A DNA stretch of 43,943 bases. Origin: Desulfatirhabdium butyrativorans DSM 18734 (GTDB taxonomy: Bacteria; Desulfobacterota; Desulfobacteria; Desulfobacterales; Desulfatirhabdiaceae). Under the pieces are notes generated by a model. It worked only from the letters and a program-made list of their open reading frames with translations, made no database searches and was not told the origin of the DNA. The translations under genes and the position numbers were made by a program. Positions 1 to 8,629 of this stretch are shown piece by piece (the stretch's first letter is position 1; each line of letters starts with the position of its first letter). Location of the stretch: assembly GCF_000429925.1 (NCBI RefSeq), contig NZ_AUCU01000040.1, positions 1-43,943 on the forward strand. Direction: 5' to 3'.

Positions 1-1
1 A

Positions 2-373
2 GACGGCGCACTTGACTGGATGCTGACTGCAAAAATGGACACGTTGAATATGAGTGCATTTTTAGATCACGTTTCGCAACGCCATGCTGACAACTACATC
101 GTAATGGTGTTGGATGGTGCATCATCTCATAGATCTCATGATCTGCGTATACCTGAAAACATGGCACTGGTAAAATTACCACCATATTCTCCGGAGCTAA
201 ATCCAGCGGAGCGTTTGTGGGAAGAAATTCGTGAAAAAGATTTCGCCAATCGCGTATTCGATTCGCTCGGTGCCGCCATCGCTCAGGCTGCTCTTGGTCT
301 AAAAAGATTAGAGCTAATGCCTGAGGGGCTGAAGTCATTAACCGAGTGGCCATGGATATTAGGATTATCTTGA
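2..373 (+). CDS. IS630-family transposase, C-terminal part (cut by window edge)
   Basis: This is the C-terminal part of a DDE-superfamily transposase of the IS630 type. The frame is already open at base 2 (it reads DGALDWM before the first internal Met at 20), so the true start lies outside the window. Diagnostic motifs are MVLDGASSH, which carries the second catalytic Asp, and PPYSPELNPAERLWEEIR, which carries the catalytic Glu of the DDE triad. The reading frame is intact to its TGA stop. The protein would cut and paste the element at TA targets, as is known for the family. Whether the full element is functional cannot be judged, because the N-terminal helix-turn-helix and first Asp are not present here. 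Confidence 0.9.
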   Translation, partial: DGALDWMLTAKMDTLNMSAFLDHVSQRHADNYIVMVLDGASSHRSHDLRIPENMALVKLPPYSPELNPAERLWEEIREKDFANRVFDSLGAAIAQAALGLKRLELMPEGLKSLTEWPWILGLS

Positions 374-427
374 TCGCAAAATGGAATTATCACCCGATGT
401 GAGGTCGAGGGACTGGACTGGAAACAG

Positions 428-961
428 ATGTATCTCGGAGTAGCGGACGTCGAGCCGATGGAAGCTCGAGATACAACTATCCATCTCAACGACGCTGTCA
501 GGTTTCTGGAAGAACAGCATCAATGGGATCATTTAGGCGAGGACGGTCAAGCGATCAGAAAGCTCCTCAATTCCCGCGAACAACATGGGGAAATGGACGA
601 ATTCGAGATCTGGGAACGGCACCTGTCGCAAGGCCTAACATTTCCGTTCCTGGCCAAGGTTAGTGATTTTCAAAAGCCAGGATCGTTGACTTCTTATGAA
701 GCTGAGTTCTACGTGCAGGGTCTAGCAGGTGTTGACGACCCATACGGAGTCATCGCAATCGTAACAACATCAATCTCCTCCCCAGAATGTACAGATTCCG
801 CAGGGATGAAAGGTGGATTCATTTCGAGACTATTCTCCAAGTTCCACTCCAGGGAGCCCGTTACCCGTAAATTCGCACTCTGCGACCTAGATGCAGTCGA
901 TTCGAACTCTGAGAACCACAAACAGCTTCGTCTGTATTCGATCTGGTACTCGAACCGGTGA
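428..961 (+). CDS. Hypothetical protein, 177 aa
   Basis: This soluble protein has no signal peptide or membrane segment. The N-terminal half is acidic and helical. The C-terminal half contains a FPFLAKV segment, then DDPYGVIAIV, then FALCDLDAV and a YSIWYSNR ending. I recall this arrangement from a widespread uncharacterised small domain, often labelled calcium-binding in automatic annotation, but I cannot assign a function from it. An alternative start lies ten codons in (Met at 458). It stands alone between the IS630 remnant and the RAYT repeat region, so it is probably accessory. The C-terminal match to the domain is from memory and should be treated as tentative. Confidence 0.6.
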   Translation: MYLGVADVEPMEARDTTIHLNDAVRFLEEQHQWDHLGEDGQAIRKLLNSREQHGEMDEFEIWERHLSQGLTFPFLAKVSDFQKPGSLTSYEAEFYVQGLAGVDDPYGVIAIVTTSISSPECTDSAGMKGGFISRLFSKFHSREPVTRKFALCDLDAVDSNSENHKQLRLYSIWYSNR

Positions 962-1183
962 ACCGATCCCCGATCAATCGATGCTCCAGATCGGCGAGTT
1001 TGACTGTTCGATAGAAAGTCGAGCGGGTTTTAAATAAGAGCCGATCGGGGAACTGGATCGGGAGGCAACTGCCGAGGAATCCTCGGTAGTTCAAATCGAG
1101 GGAAGCCGTGAAGTCCGACGACTGCTCACGCTCTACAATCTGGACGCTATATTTGCCGTGGGATACCGGGTGCGCTCAACGCT

Positions 1184-1300
1184 GCCATACAAGCCCCAAC
1201 GGGGCGTTATCCGTACAGCCAGGGGCAACGCCCCTGGACAAATAAGGCGAAAGAAAACATTGAGCCCTGAAAGGGCGACATAAACTGAATAGAGACGATT
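1184..1300 (-). repeat. Inverted flank of the RAYT element (REP-like palindromes)
   Basis: This stretch contains the palindrome CCAGGGGCAACGCCCCTGG, a CCCCAACGGGG palindrome and a GCCCTGAAAGGGC palindrome. They are the reverse complement, in the same relative order, of sequence downstream of the Y1 transposase gene at 1757-1856. The transposase gene therefore sits between inverted copies of its presumed recognition repeats. From 962 to 1183 I see nothing recognisable. Confidence 0.75.
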
Positions 1301-1304
1301 ACCT

Positions 1305-1757
1305 ATGCCACAATCCCTATCCAATATCCTGCTCCACCTCGTATTCACCACAAAAAACCGGGAGCCTCTGATCCTGCCCGAACTGGAATCGGAACTCTAT
1401 GCCTACATCGCGGCTATCCACAGAAACATGGCTTGCCCTTTGCTGAAAATCGGCGGTACAGAAAACCACCTGCACATTCTTTGCCGGCTGGATCGCGTTG
1501 TTACGGTGAGTAACCTGTTGGAAGAAATGAAAAAAAGTTCCTCGAAATGGATCAAAGGCAAGGAGAAACGGCTGGCGGATTTTGCCTGGCAGGCCGGATA
1601 TGGCGCGTTTTCCATTGGTATGTCGAATGTGGAGGCATTGGAAAAATACATCGCACGTCAAAAGACCCACCACCGAGAGGTGAGTTTTCAAGACGAATAT
1701 CGTGCGTTGTTGAAAAAATACCGTGTCGAATGGGACGAGAAATATATCTGGGATTGA
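1305..1757 (+). CDS. REP-associated tyrosine (Y1, IS200-like) transposase, RAYT
   Basis: A 150-residue single-domain Y1 HUH nuclease of the IS200/IS605 TnpA superfamily. The HUH metal-binding motif is seen as ENHLHIL around residues 52-58. The helix carrying the catalytic Tyr is seen as EKYIARQKTHH around residues 110-120. The length is typical of the family (about 140-180 residues). Such enzymes act on single-stranded hairpins. Here matching GC-rich palindromes flank the gene in inverted orientation and continue downstream as three 129-bp tandem units, as expected for a RAYT domesticated with, or mobilising, REP-like elements. No tnpB/IscB partner is present. The frame is complete, so the enzyme could be active. 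Confidence 0.88.
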   Translation: MPQSLSNILLHLVFTTKNREPLILPELESELYAYIAAIHRNMACPLLKIGGTENHLHILCRLDRVVTVSNLLEEMKKSSSKWIKGKEKRLADFAWQAGYGAFSIGMSNVEALEKYIARQKTHHREVSFQDEYRALLKKYRVEWDEKYIWD

Positions 1758-1783
1758 TTCATATTCCGCCCTTTCAGGGCTGG

Positions 1784-2160
1784 ATGGATCTGTCACCCAA
1801 GCCCAGGGGCGTTGCCCCTGGCTATATGGATGTCGCCCCGTTGGGGCTGAATCGTGAAACCGGAAAAAGCTGTATAGATTGCACCTTATTGCGGCGGAAT
1901 TATGAGATAAAAATGGATCTGTCACCCAAACCCAGGGGCGTTGCCCCTGGCTATATGGATGTCGCCCCGTTGGGACTGAATCGTGAAACCGGAAAAAGCT
2001 GCATAGATTGCACCTTATTGCGGCGGAATTATGAGATAAAAATGGATCTGTCACCCAAACCCAGGGGCGTTGCCCCTGGCTATATGGATGTCGCCCCGTT
2101 GGGACTGAATCGTGAAACCGGAAAAAGCTGCATAGATTGCGCCTTATTGCGGCGGGAGCA
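1784..2160 (+). repeat. Three tandem copies of a 129-bp REP-containing unit
   Basis: Units begin at 1784, 1913 and 2042, with an exact 129-base period. The third is slightly truncated near 2155. Each contains the palindromes CCAGGGGCGTTGCCCCTGG and a CCCCGTTGGGG-type stem, then a conserved linker including AATCGTGAAACCGGAAAAAG. Copies 2 and 3 are almost identical. Because 129 is divisible by three, a spurious reading frame stays open across all copies. The 1758-1783 stretch before it carries the CCCTTTCAGGG palindrome that mirrors the one upstream of the transposase. Confidence 0.92.
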
Positions 2161-2196
2161 ATGGCATTGACCTAAGGAAAAATACCGGCCCTCGAA

Positions 2197-2299
2197 TGTC
2201 ACCCCGGCGAAAGCCGGGGTCCATAACGCTTTGAAATGAATGGATTCCTCCCGCCAAAGGCGGGATTTAGCCAGAATGACAGAGGAGGAGTTTTGCAAT
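2197..2299 (+). repeat. Dispersed ~100-bp intergenic repeat, copy 1
   Basis: It starts with the palindrome CCCCGGCGAAAGCCGGGG, continues through GTCCATAACGCTTTGAAATG and a CCCGCCAAAGGCGGG palindrome, and ends near TTTTGCAA. A near-identical copy lies at 12952-13055, and its first palindrome recurs at 7533-7560. This is a REP/BIME-like composite of two stem-loops and is noncoding. Confidence 0.88.
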
Positions 2300-2327
2300 T
2301 GGCTCATGAAAAAGCAGGTATCCGAAA

Positions 2328-3341
2328 ATGGTTGATCACTTGAGGAAACATACAACATCTATCGCTGTTTTTGTTCTTTCTTGCCTGCTCATTGCCGCGT
2401 CCGGCATCACTCAGCCGCTCTTTGCCGCTGAAGAGATGCCGATTCCCTTGACGAATCACCTTTCAATGGCCTTGAAAACAAAGCGCTTCTTCAGCAGCCA
2501 TACTTCATATGAATTTGGCAACCCATTCCCCCCTTATCAGGCACCTCTCAGCCGATTGGAATTCCCCCTCAATTCGCTGTGGGGCGGAGCGGAAGTCAGA
2601 GCAAACTTTTCCCGCTTTTCGCTGGGCGTCGAGGCATTCAGAAACTTATCGGGAGAAGCCGATGGGATGATGCGTGACTCGGACTGGGATGATGAGAACA
2701 TGCCAAATTTGCGGACCATTTACAGTGAATCGAAATGCCGCATGGAAGCCAGCCACATGGTAATTGCAGATATGGACGTGCAGGTGGCTGACCTTCTCGG
2801 CGCGCCCCAATGGTTCAGGCTGCGGCCCGTCATCGGTTTTCGCTGGCAGGATTTCAACCTTGTGACCCACGACGGGGTACAGACCGCCATCGACGATCCG
2901 GATGCCCCCCTTCTCCTCCCGGGAGACGGGGTCCGTTTTTCGCAGACTTACTGGCAATATTTTATCGGCTTGCGCTCCGACATCGATGCGGGACGATTCA
3001 TTGATGTATCCGGCCTGAATCTTCTCATGCAGTTGGATTGGGCCTATGTTGAGGCGAAAAACGTTGATCACCACCTTTTAAAGACAGGTCGGCGCTTCAC
3101 ATATGAAGATAGTTACGGCCAGTCCTGGCATGCAGCATTCCGGCTGAAGAAAGCCATTTATGAGTCGCTCTCTCTCAATATTGGGGCGGAATACCTCCGT
3201 ATCGATACCGCCGGCTCTCACCGTCTGATAAACGCCCCCATGGACATTGATTTCAGCTTGTCGACCGGAGTCAAGGTCTGGTCAGAGCAGGCAAGCATAT
3301 TTCTCTCCCTCGAATACCGGTTTTCGGAAGTTTTCCGATAA
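2328..3341 (+). CDS. Omptin-like outer-membrane protease
   Basis: A 337-residue exported protein with an N-terminal signal peptide (basic residues 1-8, hydrophobic core about 10-26, likely cleavage near LFAA, residues 31-34). The rest shows alternating amphipathic beta-strands ending in an aromatic-rich strand and FR, as in outer-membrane barrels. Omptins are ten-stranded barrels with an Asp-Asp/Asp-His active site. Here RDSDWDD (Asp117, Asp119) fits the first acidic pair and NVDHH (Asp247, His249) fits the second dyad. The early SYEFGNP and RLEFPL motifs also match the family. I infer a surface endopeptidase; substrates are unknown. Homology is judged by eye, so another barrel family is possible. 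Confidence 0.65.
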   Translation: MVDHLRKHTTSIAVFVLSCLLIAASGITQPLFAAEEMPIPLTNHLSMALKTKRFFSSHTSYEFGNPFPPYQAPLSRLEFPLNSLWGGAEVRANFSRFSLGVEAFRNLSGEADGMMRDSDWDDENMPNLRTIYSESKCRMEASHMVIADMDVQVADLLGAPQWFRLRPVIGFRWQDFNLVTHDGVQTAIDDPDAPLLLPGDGVRFSQTYWQYFIGLRSDIDAGRFIDVSGLNLLMQLDWAYVEAKNVDHHLLKTGRRFTYEDSYGQSWHAAFRLKKAIYESLSLNIGAEYLRIDTAGSHRLINAPMDIDFSLSTGVKVWSEQASIFLSLEYRFSEVFR

Positions 3342-3543
3342 ACGTGTTGCTTCCGGTCCAAATGGGAGCCAGCTTTTCCGGTGCTGAGGGAGCCACTCGG
3401 GACTGAGGGCTCATTTTGGGCAAGGGTATGCGTCGTTGCCAAAAATGGTTAAAAAAGGAGGCATTGGCACCTCACCCGCCCTATTTCCCCATGACACTCG
3501 GGCGCCTGAAACGCGAAGGTTGGCAAGAATAGCCTCCAGGTGT

Positions 3544-6500
3544 TCAGAACGTGATGGCTGTCGCCTGCCGGACCCATATCCGCAGTGCCGCCTCCCAGTT
3601 GTCGCCCCCCGAAATCCGGGCCAATTCTTCCGCTATATGCCGGGTCGGCAACCGGAGATCGGCATGGCGGCCGAGGCCTTGAATACAGGCGGGACAATTG
3701 GTCAGGAGAACCGGCGTCTGCCGCGGTGGAACCGTCTGGGAGAAATCGGCCATGCCGTTGACCAGCGCTTCCCGCTTCCGGTCGCGAAGACTGGCGGCGA
3801 TCTCCGGCGTGCTGGTGGCCAGTGTCCCGGCCTCGGAGCAGCAATGGGGGGTTTCAAGCAGCCGGAACCCCAGGGATCGTTCCAGGAGCGGGACGGCGTT
3901 TCCATCGAGGGAATCGTGGCACGGTCGATGATAGAGCCGGGTTTGCCCCCGGGCCGAGCGTGTCCATCCATGCCGCAGGACCCAGGCGGCCACATCTTCG
4001 ACATCGCAGGAGAGCAAGGCCTCGATCCCAAGCCTGTGCAGCGCCTCCATGCAGGTGCCGCAGCTCACCACACAGGCAGCGATCCCCTCGCCCCCCAGCA
4101 TATCGGCCATCTGGCTGAAAATGATCGTATTCCGCAACTGGATGCGCTGATGCACATCTTTCTGCGCGTTGACCCAGGCGGGAAATCCGCAGCACAGATA
4201 GGATGGCGGCAGAAGCACCCGGAATCCCGACTGCAGCAGCACATACAGCGAAGCCTTGCCGATGACGGACTGGAGCCTTTCGGAGCCGCATCCCGGAAAA
4301 TAGAGCACCGTCCGGCCGCCGCCGTTCTCCCCTTCGATGAGCCACATCTGGTTGAAACGATGCGTCGGGAACAGATCGGCCAGCGTCCCATGCGATGGCG
4401 CCGGCAGCCCGGATTTCAGGTGCGCCATCCCGGGCAGGCGATCGAATCCGTCCGGGATCAGCGGCGCGCGCAGCATCCGGTGCAGCATGCGCTGCATGCC
4501 GCTTCCCCATTCGATCAGGCCTTTTCGCATCAGGACATTTCTGGAGCGGGAGCGGCTTTCGAGATAGGCCAGCACCAGCCGGGTCGCCGGATGAACGGGC
4601 ACACGGGCGATGTCCCGCAGGATTTCCCGCTCCTGGATGCTGATCTGCCCGCTGTCGATCTGAACCGGACAGGGCGGGAGGCATTTGTGGCAGATGGTGC
4701 AATGGTCCGCAATTTCTTTCAGGTAACCCAGCATCTCGAAGCGTGTCCGGTGGGATCGCTGGGCCTCGTAGAGGATGGCCTCGATCAGCGCCGCAAGCGC
4801 CAGATTCTTGTTCCGGGGATGGAAAAACAGGTTTTGATCCGGATAGAAGACGCAGCAACTGGGCTTGCACTTTCCGCAGCGGATGCAATCCGCAATGGAA
4901 CGGGAGAGATCTTCCAGTGACCCGATCTGCAGGATCCGGGCTTCCAGGCCGAGCAGGCTGAAGGATGGGGTGAAACTGCGCTTCGGCACTTCCGGATCGC
5001 AGAGTTTCCCGGGATTCATCAAGCCGGCCGGATCGATCTCGGCCCGGTAGCGCAAAAATTCGGCAAGCCGCTCCGGCGAGAGGTATTTGAATTTCGTGAT
5101 GCCGATCCCATGCTCGCCGCTGACGACCCCGCCCAGCTCCACGGCCTTGGCCATCACGGCATCGGCGGTTTCTGCCGCTTTTGCCATCATTTCCAGATCG
5201 TTGGCATGCACCGGAATGTTCACATGGACATTGCCGTCTCCGGCATGCATGTGGGTGGCGATGACGATGAGGCGTCTGCGCACCTCCTGCAGCCGCTCCG
5301 CCATTTCCCGCAATTGATCCGGAAATTCCGAAAGCAGGGTCTGCAGGGATCGCATCAATTCCTGCAAATGCCGCTCTTCGCGCAGGGCGGCCTTCCCGGC
5401 AAGCCCGATCCGATCCAGGGCCTCCCGCGTCAACACGATGGCCTCCTGCGCCTTCTGCCCCTTCCATGATCCCTGCTCTTCCGCCAAAACCGCTTCGATC
5501 ACCGATGCAATCTGCCATACGGCAAGTTTCTGGTTTTCGCGGTCTTCCTCGCCGTTGACCAGATCGACAAAGGAGGCGAATTCGGCCAGGGTGTCGAGCG
5601 GCAGGACGATGTCCTCGTTCAGCTTGAAGGCATGGGTGCGCCGCGCAATGGCCCCCATCTTCTTGCGATCCTGCCAGAATTTTTCGGCCTCCGCATCGCT
5701 TTGCGCCACCGTCATGACCGTATCCGGATACGGAGAGAGCACTTCTTCCAGCCGCCCGGCACCCCGTTCGATTTCTCCGGCATCGTGCCCGACCAGATCG
5801 ATCAGCAGGACGGCCTTGGGTTGCTGACGCGAAGGGGCCTTCACCTGATAGCCGATGGCCTTGACGTATTCTTCGTCGAAATGCTCCAAGGCCATCAGGG
5901 CTTCCCGCCCTTCGTTCGGGAAGGCTGCGGCAATATCGCAGATGACCTGCGCGGCCTCTTCCATGTCTTCCCCGAAAAATTCCAGGCAGAAGGTGCGTTT
6001 CAACGGATATTTCGGATACAGGATGAAGGTCGCATCGGTAATGATCCCGTCGCAGCCTTCCTTCTGAATTCCCGGAAGCCCGCCAAGGGTTTTGTTGGTG
6101 ATATCCTTGCCGAGCCCGGGCGTGCGGATTTGCTCCGCTGGCAGACGGATTTCCCGGACCGGTCTGCCGTCATTTGCCGCATCGAAAATGTCGAATATGA
6201 TCGTATCGCCCGGCTGAATCTTGCGCAGGGGATGGCAGCGCCTGCAGACCCGGAGCACCCGCGCATCCGGCATGACGATGGTGTAATCGAGAAGATTGTC
6301 GATGGCCGTTCCCCAGAGCACCGCCGTTTTCCCGCCGGCATTTTCGGCGATGTTGCCTCCGATCGTGCAGGCCCAGGAGCTTGTCGGATCGGTTGCGAAG
6401 ACGAGCCCTTTTCGGGCGGCAGCCCGCATGGCCTCATCGGTGATGACCCCGGCCTCGAGGCGGATGACCGCCATCGATTGCTCCGATCCGTCCTGCCGGG

Positions 6501-7188
6501 TGATCGTTCGCTCCTCGATCCCGAGAATGTGGTTGAGCTTTTCCAGATTGATCACCACACAACCGGGACCCGTCGGCACGCAACCGCCGGTCAGCCCGGT
6601 CCCGGCCCCTCTGGGCAGGACGGACAGCCCCAGGTTGGAAATGGCCTTGATCAGCTCCGGTATCTGAGATGCGCTGGATGGAAAGACAACGGCTGCAGGC
6701 AGATAAAGTCGCCAATTTGTGGCATCCGTTGCATGGGCCGCCAGTGTGAAGGGATCGAAGCGGACGTTTTCCGGCCCGACACATTCGCCCAGAACCTGCT
6801 GAATCCGCCGGCGCTTTGCGGGCGTTTTCGACAGGCTCTCCAGCAGTTCGGAGAAGGCCCGTTTGCAGGCATGAACGATCCGTGCGCCTTCCGGCAAGGA
6901 TGCGATGTGGGCGGAGGCGGTTTCGATGTCCTGTCTGACTGCACGCAGAAATCGATTCCGCCGGGCTGGCTGATCCATCAAGCTTTGAAAAACGTACGGA
7001 TTCCTGCGGATCAGAAAGAGATCGCCGATGAACCGGAGCAGCAGACGGATCAGCCTTCCGGTAACCTTGCGGAAAAAGAGCTTCTCGATGGCGTGCCAGA
7101 CATCCTGGCCCATCAGGAAGGAGACGATCTGCGCATCGTCGGCTGAGGTATAATTGAAGGGAATATCTCTTTGGGATGATAGCGGCAT
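3544..7188 (-). CDS. FAD-linked oxidase / Fe-S / CCG-domain fusion oxidoreductase (DUF3683 type), 1214 aa
   Basis: A large cytoplasmic multidomain dehydrogenase. Residues 1-130 resemble the DUF3683 cap (start RDIPFNYTS). Residues about 150-340 form a PCMH-type FAD-binding domain (RGAGTGLTGGCVPTGPGCV, TIGGNIAENAGG). About 360-740 is a GlcD-like C-terminal oxidase domain with HMHAGDGNVHVN and SGEHGIG. Two 4Fe-4S motifs follow (CIRCGKCKPSC, CTICHKCLPPCP). Last come two CCG modules (FPGCGSE, CCGFPAWVN, SCGTC, then RPCHD, CCSEAG, NCPAC). It thus combines glycolate/D-lactate oxidase GlcD and a GlcF/LldE-like Fe-S subunit in one chain. The substrate is probably D-lactate or another 2-hydroxyacid, with electrons passed to a membrane or Hdr-type acceptor. 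The substrate call is inference. Confidence 0.88.
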   Translation of the reverse strand: MPLSSQRDIPFNYTSADDAQIVSFLMGQDVWHAIEKLFFRKVTGRLIRLLLRFIGDLFLIRRNPYVFQSLMDQPARRNRFLRAVRQDIETASAHIASLPEGARIVHACKRAFSELLESLSKTPAKRRRIQQVLGECVGPENVRFDPFTLAAHATDATNWRLYLPAAVVFPSSASQIPELIKAISNLGLSVLPRGAGTGLTGGCVPTGPGCVVINLEKLNHILGIEERTITRQDGSEQSMAVIRLEAGVITDEAMRAAARKGLVFATDPTSSWACTIGGNIAENAGGKTAVLWGTAIDNLLDYTIVMPDARVLRVCRRCHPLRKIQPGDTIIFDIFDAANDGRPVREIRLPAEQIRTPGLGKDITNKTLGGLPGIQKEGCDGIITDATFILYPKYPLKRTFCLEFFGEDMEEAAQVICDIAAAFPNEGREALMALEHFDEEYVKAIGYQVKAPSRQQPKAVLLIDLVGHDAGEIERGAGRLEEVLSPYPDTVMTVAQSDAEAEKFWQDRKKMGAIARRTHAFKLNEDIVLPLDTLAEFASFVDLVNGEEDRENQKLAVWQIASVIEAVLAEEQGSWKGQKAQEAIVLTREALDRIGLAGKAALREERHLQELMRSLQTLLSEFPDQLREMAERLQEVRRRLIVIATHMHAGDGNVHVNIPVHANDLEMMAKAAETADAVMAKAVELGGVVSGEHGIGITKFKYLSPERLAEFLRYRAEIDPAGLMNPGKLCDPEVPKRSFTPSFSLLGLEARILQIGSLEDLSRSIADCIRCGKCKPSCCVFYPDQNLFFHPRNKNLALAALIEAILYEAQRSHRTRFEMLGYLKEIADHCTICHKCLPPCPVQIDSGQISIQEREILRDIARVPVHPATRLVLAYLESRSRSRNVLMRKGLIEWGSGMQRMLHRMLRAPLIPDGFDRLPGMAHLKSGLPAPSHGTLADLFPTHRFNQMWLIEGENGGGRTVLYFPGCGSERLQSVIGKASLYVLLQSGFRVLLPPSYLCCGFPAWVNAQKDVHQRIQLRNTIIFSQMADMLGGEGIAACVVSCGTCMEALHRLGIEALLSCDVEDVAAWVLRHGWTRSARGQTRLYHRPCHDSLDGNAVPLLERSLGFRLLETPHCCSEAGTLATSTPEIAASLRDRKREALVNGMADFSQTVPPRQTPVLLTNCPACIQGLGRHADLRLPTRHIAEELARISGGDNWEAALRIWVRQATAITF

Positions 7189-7379
7189 GGGTATTTCAGA
7201 ACAATTCGTTCATTTTGAGCATTTTCGTCCCGGTCCCCCAGGCGAAAGCACACCTCTGACAGGAGGCGCTCAAAACACGGCAAAGCCTTTCAATCGCAAA
7301 ATAGGCCCCTGGCTTTCGCCCCGGAATGAGGCTGTGATATCCCTCCCCGGTAGCAGCGACCCTCGCAATACGCTGTAAA

Positions 7380-7515
7380 ATCGTTGTCGTTGTCGTAATC
7401 GTTGTCGTGATCGTTGTCGTTGTCGTTGTCGTAATCGTTGTCGTGATCGTTGTCGTTGTCGTAATCGTTGTCGTGATCGTTGTCGTTGTCGTAATCGTAA
7501 TCGTAGTCGTAATCG
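7380..7515 (+). repeat. Hexanucleotide repeat array 1 (TCGTTG/TCGTAA)
   Basis: About 22 imperfect tandem hexamers of TCGTTG with TCGTAA and TCGTGA variants, organised in a higher-order pattern of about 30-36 bases. It lies upstream of the oxidase gene and downstream of the transporter operon. It opens valine-rich spurious frames. Related arrays occur at 11342-11415 and 14769-14891. Confidence 0.92.
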
Positions 7516-7532
7516 AACCCCCCCTGTACCCG

Positions 7533-7600
7533 TCACCCCGGCGAAAGCCGGGGGCCATAACCTGTTCGAAAACAGGATTCCAGCTTTCGCCGGGGTTACG
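7533..7600 (+). repeat. GC-rich palindrome pair (REP-like)
   Basis: CCCCGGCGAAAGCCGGGG, then GTTCGAAAACAGGATTCC and the inverted CTTTCGCCGGGG. The first half matches the start of the dispersed repeat at 2197 and 12952, and the outer arms can pair with each other. The remaining spacer up to 7764 contains a degenerate CCCACCCGCCAGCTGCGGGCGGG palindrome-like segment (7668-7690) and no gene. Confidence 0.75.
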
Positions 7601-7764
7601 CAGCGATTCCGATCAACCGATCGAAGAGCATAAATCAATGGCCTTTCCCGCAACAGCAGGACTGGATCCCACCCGCCAGCTGCGGGCGGGATTTCTCCTG
7701 AATGAAGACCCAAGGCTTCTGCCGGGAATGACGCCCGAAGGATTGTAGATGACCCGTCTCCTCA

Positions 7765-8439
7765 TTAACTCCGGTATCGCTCGAAACCGGGTATCACCAG
7801 CCTGTTTTCAAGCATTTCAAGTCCATGGGAGGCGATGGAAACCAGCAGCAGATAAATGGCCCCGACGATCATGAACACCTCGAAATATTTGAAGGAGGCC
7901 GAGGCGACAATCTTGCCCTCCCCTGTCAGCTCGATACACGTGATCATATAGGCCAGGGAAGAATATTTGATCAGATAAATGATCTCGTTCCCACAACCGG
8001 GAAGTGCTCTGCGGATGGCCTGAGGCATGATCACGTATCGGATGGTCTGGAAAGAGCTCAGGCCGATGGCCTGGCCGGCGAAAAGCTGGCCTCGCCGAAT
8101 CGAAAGCAATGCCCCCCGGATGTATTCGGAATGATAGGCCGCACTGCAGAACACGAACCCCAGGACCGATGCCGTGTAGGGCGAAAGATAAATACCGATA
8201 CGGGGCAGACCGAAATACCAGATGTAGAGTTGGATTACCAGGGGAAATCCCCGAAAGACCAAGACGATGCCATTGGACAGACTTCGGACACCCGATGGGC
8301 CGTACACCCGGGCGGCGCCCAGCAGGATGCCGCCCATCAGGCCAAAAACCATCGAGGGCGCGATCAGCGCAAGGCTCACCAGAAGGCCGCGCCACAGGGC
8401 CGGGAGTACGTCATTGGCAATGTAGAGGATTTCGTTCAT
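7765..8439 (-). CDS. Polar amino-acid ABC transporter permease (HisM/GlnP family), distal
   Basis: A 224-residue inner-membrane protein with about five hydrophobic segments, the usual size for the family. The cytoplasmic EAA loop that contacts the ATPase is seen as EYIRGALLSIRRGQ followed by AIGLS. The CDS is the last of a four-gene minus-strand transporter set and is separated from the ATPase gene by about 190 bases carrying palindromes and heptamer repeats, so it may have lost tight coupling to the operon. It probably pairs with the permease at 9415-10086 as a heterodimer, moving a polar or charged amino acid. The exact substrate is not visible. Confidence 0.88.
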   Translation of the reverse strand: MNEILYIANDVLPALWRGLLVSLALIAPSMVFGLMGGILLGAARVYGPSGVRSLSNGIVLVFRGFPLVIQLYIWYFGLPRIGIYLSPYTASVLGFVFCSAAYHSEYIRGALLSIRRGQLFAGQAIGLSSFQTIRYVIMPQAIRRALPGCGNEIIYLIKYSSLAYMITCIELTGEGKIVASASFKYFEVFMIVGAIYLLLVSIASHGLEMLENRLVIPGFERYRS

Positions 8440-8552
8440 TGTGTCGGGATGTTCAAAATCGTTCCGTTGTTTCCTCTGGTTTCATGGCGGATGCCGTTTG
8501 CGCCTCCCGACGGCATCCGGAATCCAGAACGTTGGCCTGCGCAGGACATTGA

Positions 8553-8628
8553 AAGGGCGACCGGCCGGTCGCCCCTGCAGGCTGGCCACTGCCGACTGCC
8601 GACTGCCCACTGCCCACTGCCGACTTTT
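8553..8628 (+). repeat. Palindrome plus heptanucleotide repeats between transporter genes
   Basis: AGGGCGACCGGCCGGTCGCC begins a near-perfect palindrome (8553-8575). From about 8586 there are roughly six heptamers of ACTGCCG/ACTGCCC running up to the stop codon of the ATPase gene. The same heptamer family occurs at 31666-31696 and 31990-32034. Confidence 0.88.
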
Positions 8629-8629
8629 T

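Noticed and set aside
1784-2160. Tandem units as a CRISPR array
   Set aside because: The period is 129 bases and the whole unit is repeated, with no unique spacers between short repeats; no cas genes are nearby.
1547-2170. A 207-codon open frame over the RAYT end and the tandem repeats
   Set aside because: It runs through the transposase gene in another frame and then through repeats of 129 bases, which keep any frame open. The protein has three identical internal blocks coming from palindromes.
3436-7146. Long plus-strand frames (494 and 504 codons)
   Set aside because: They are antisense shadows of the 1214-residue oxidoreductase, which has full motifs in order; the GC-rich codon pattern opens the complementary frame.
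7407-7748. Valine/isoleucine-rich frames over hexamer arrays (also 14726-14995)
   Set aside because: They are translations of TCGTTG repeats, with no ribosome site and no similarity to a real membrane protein.
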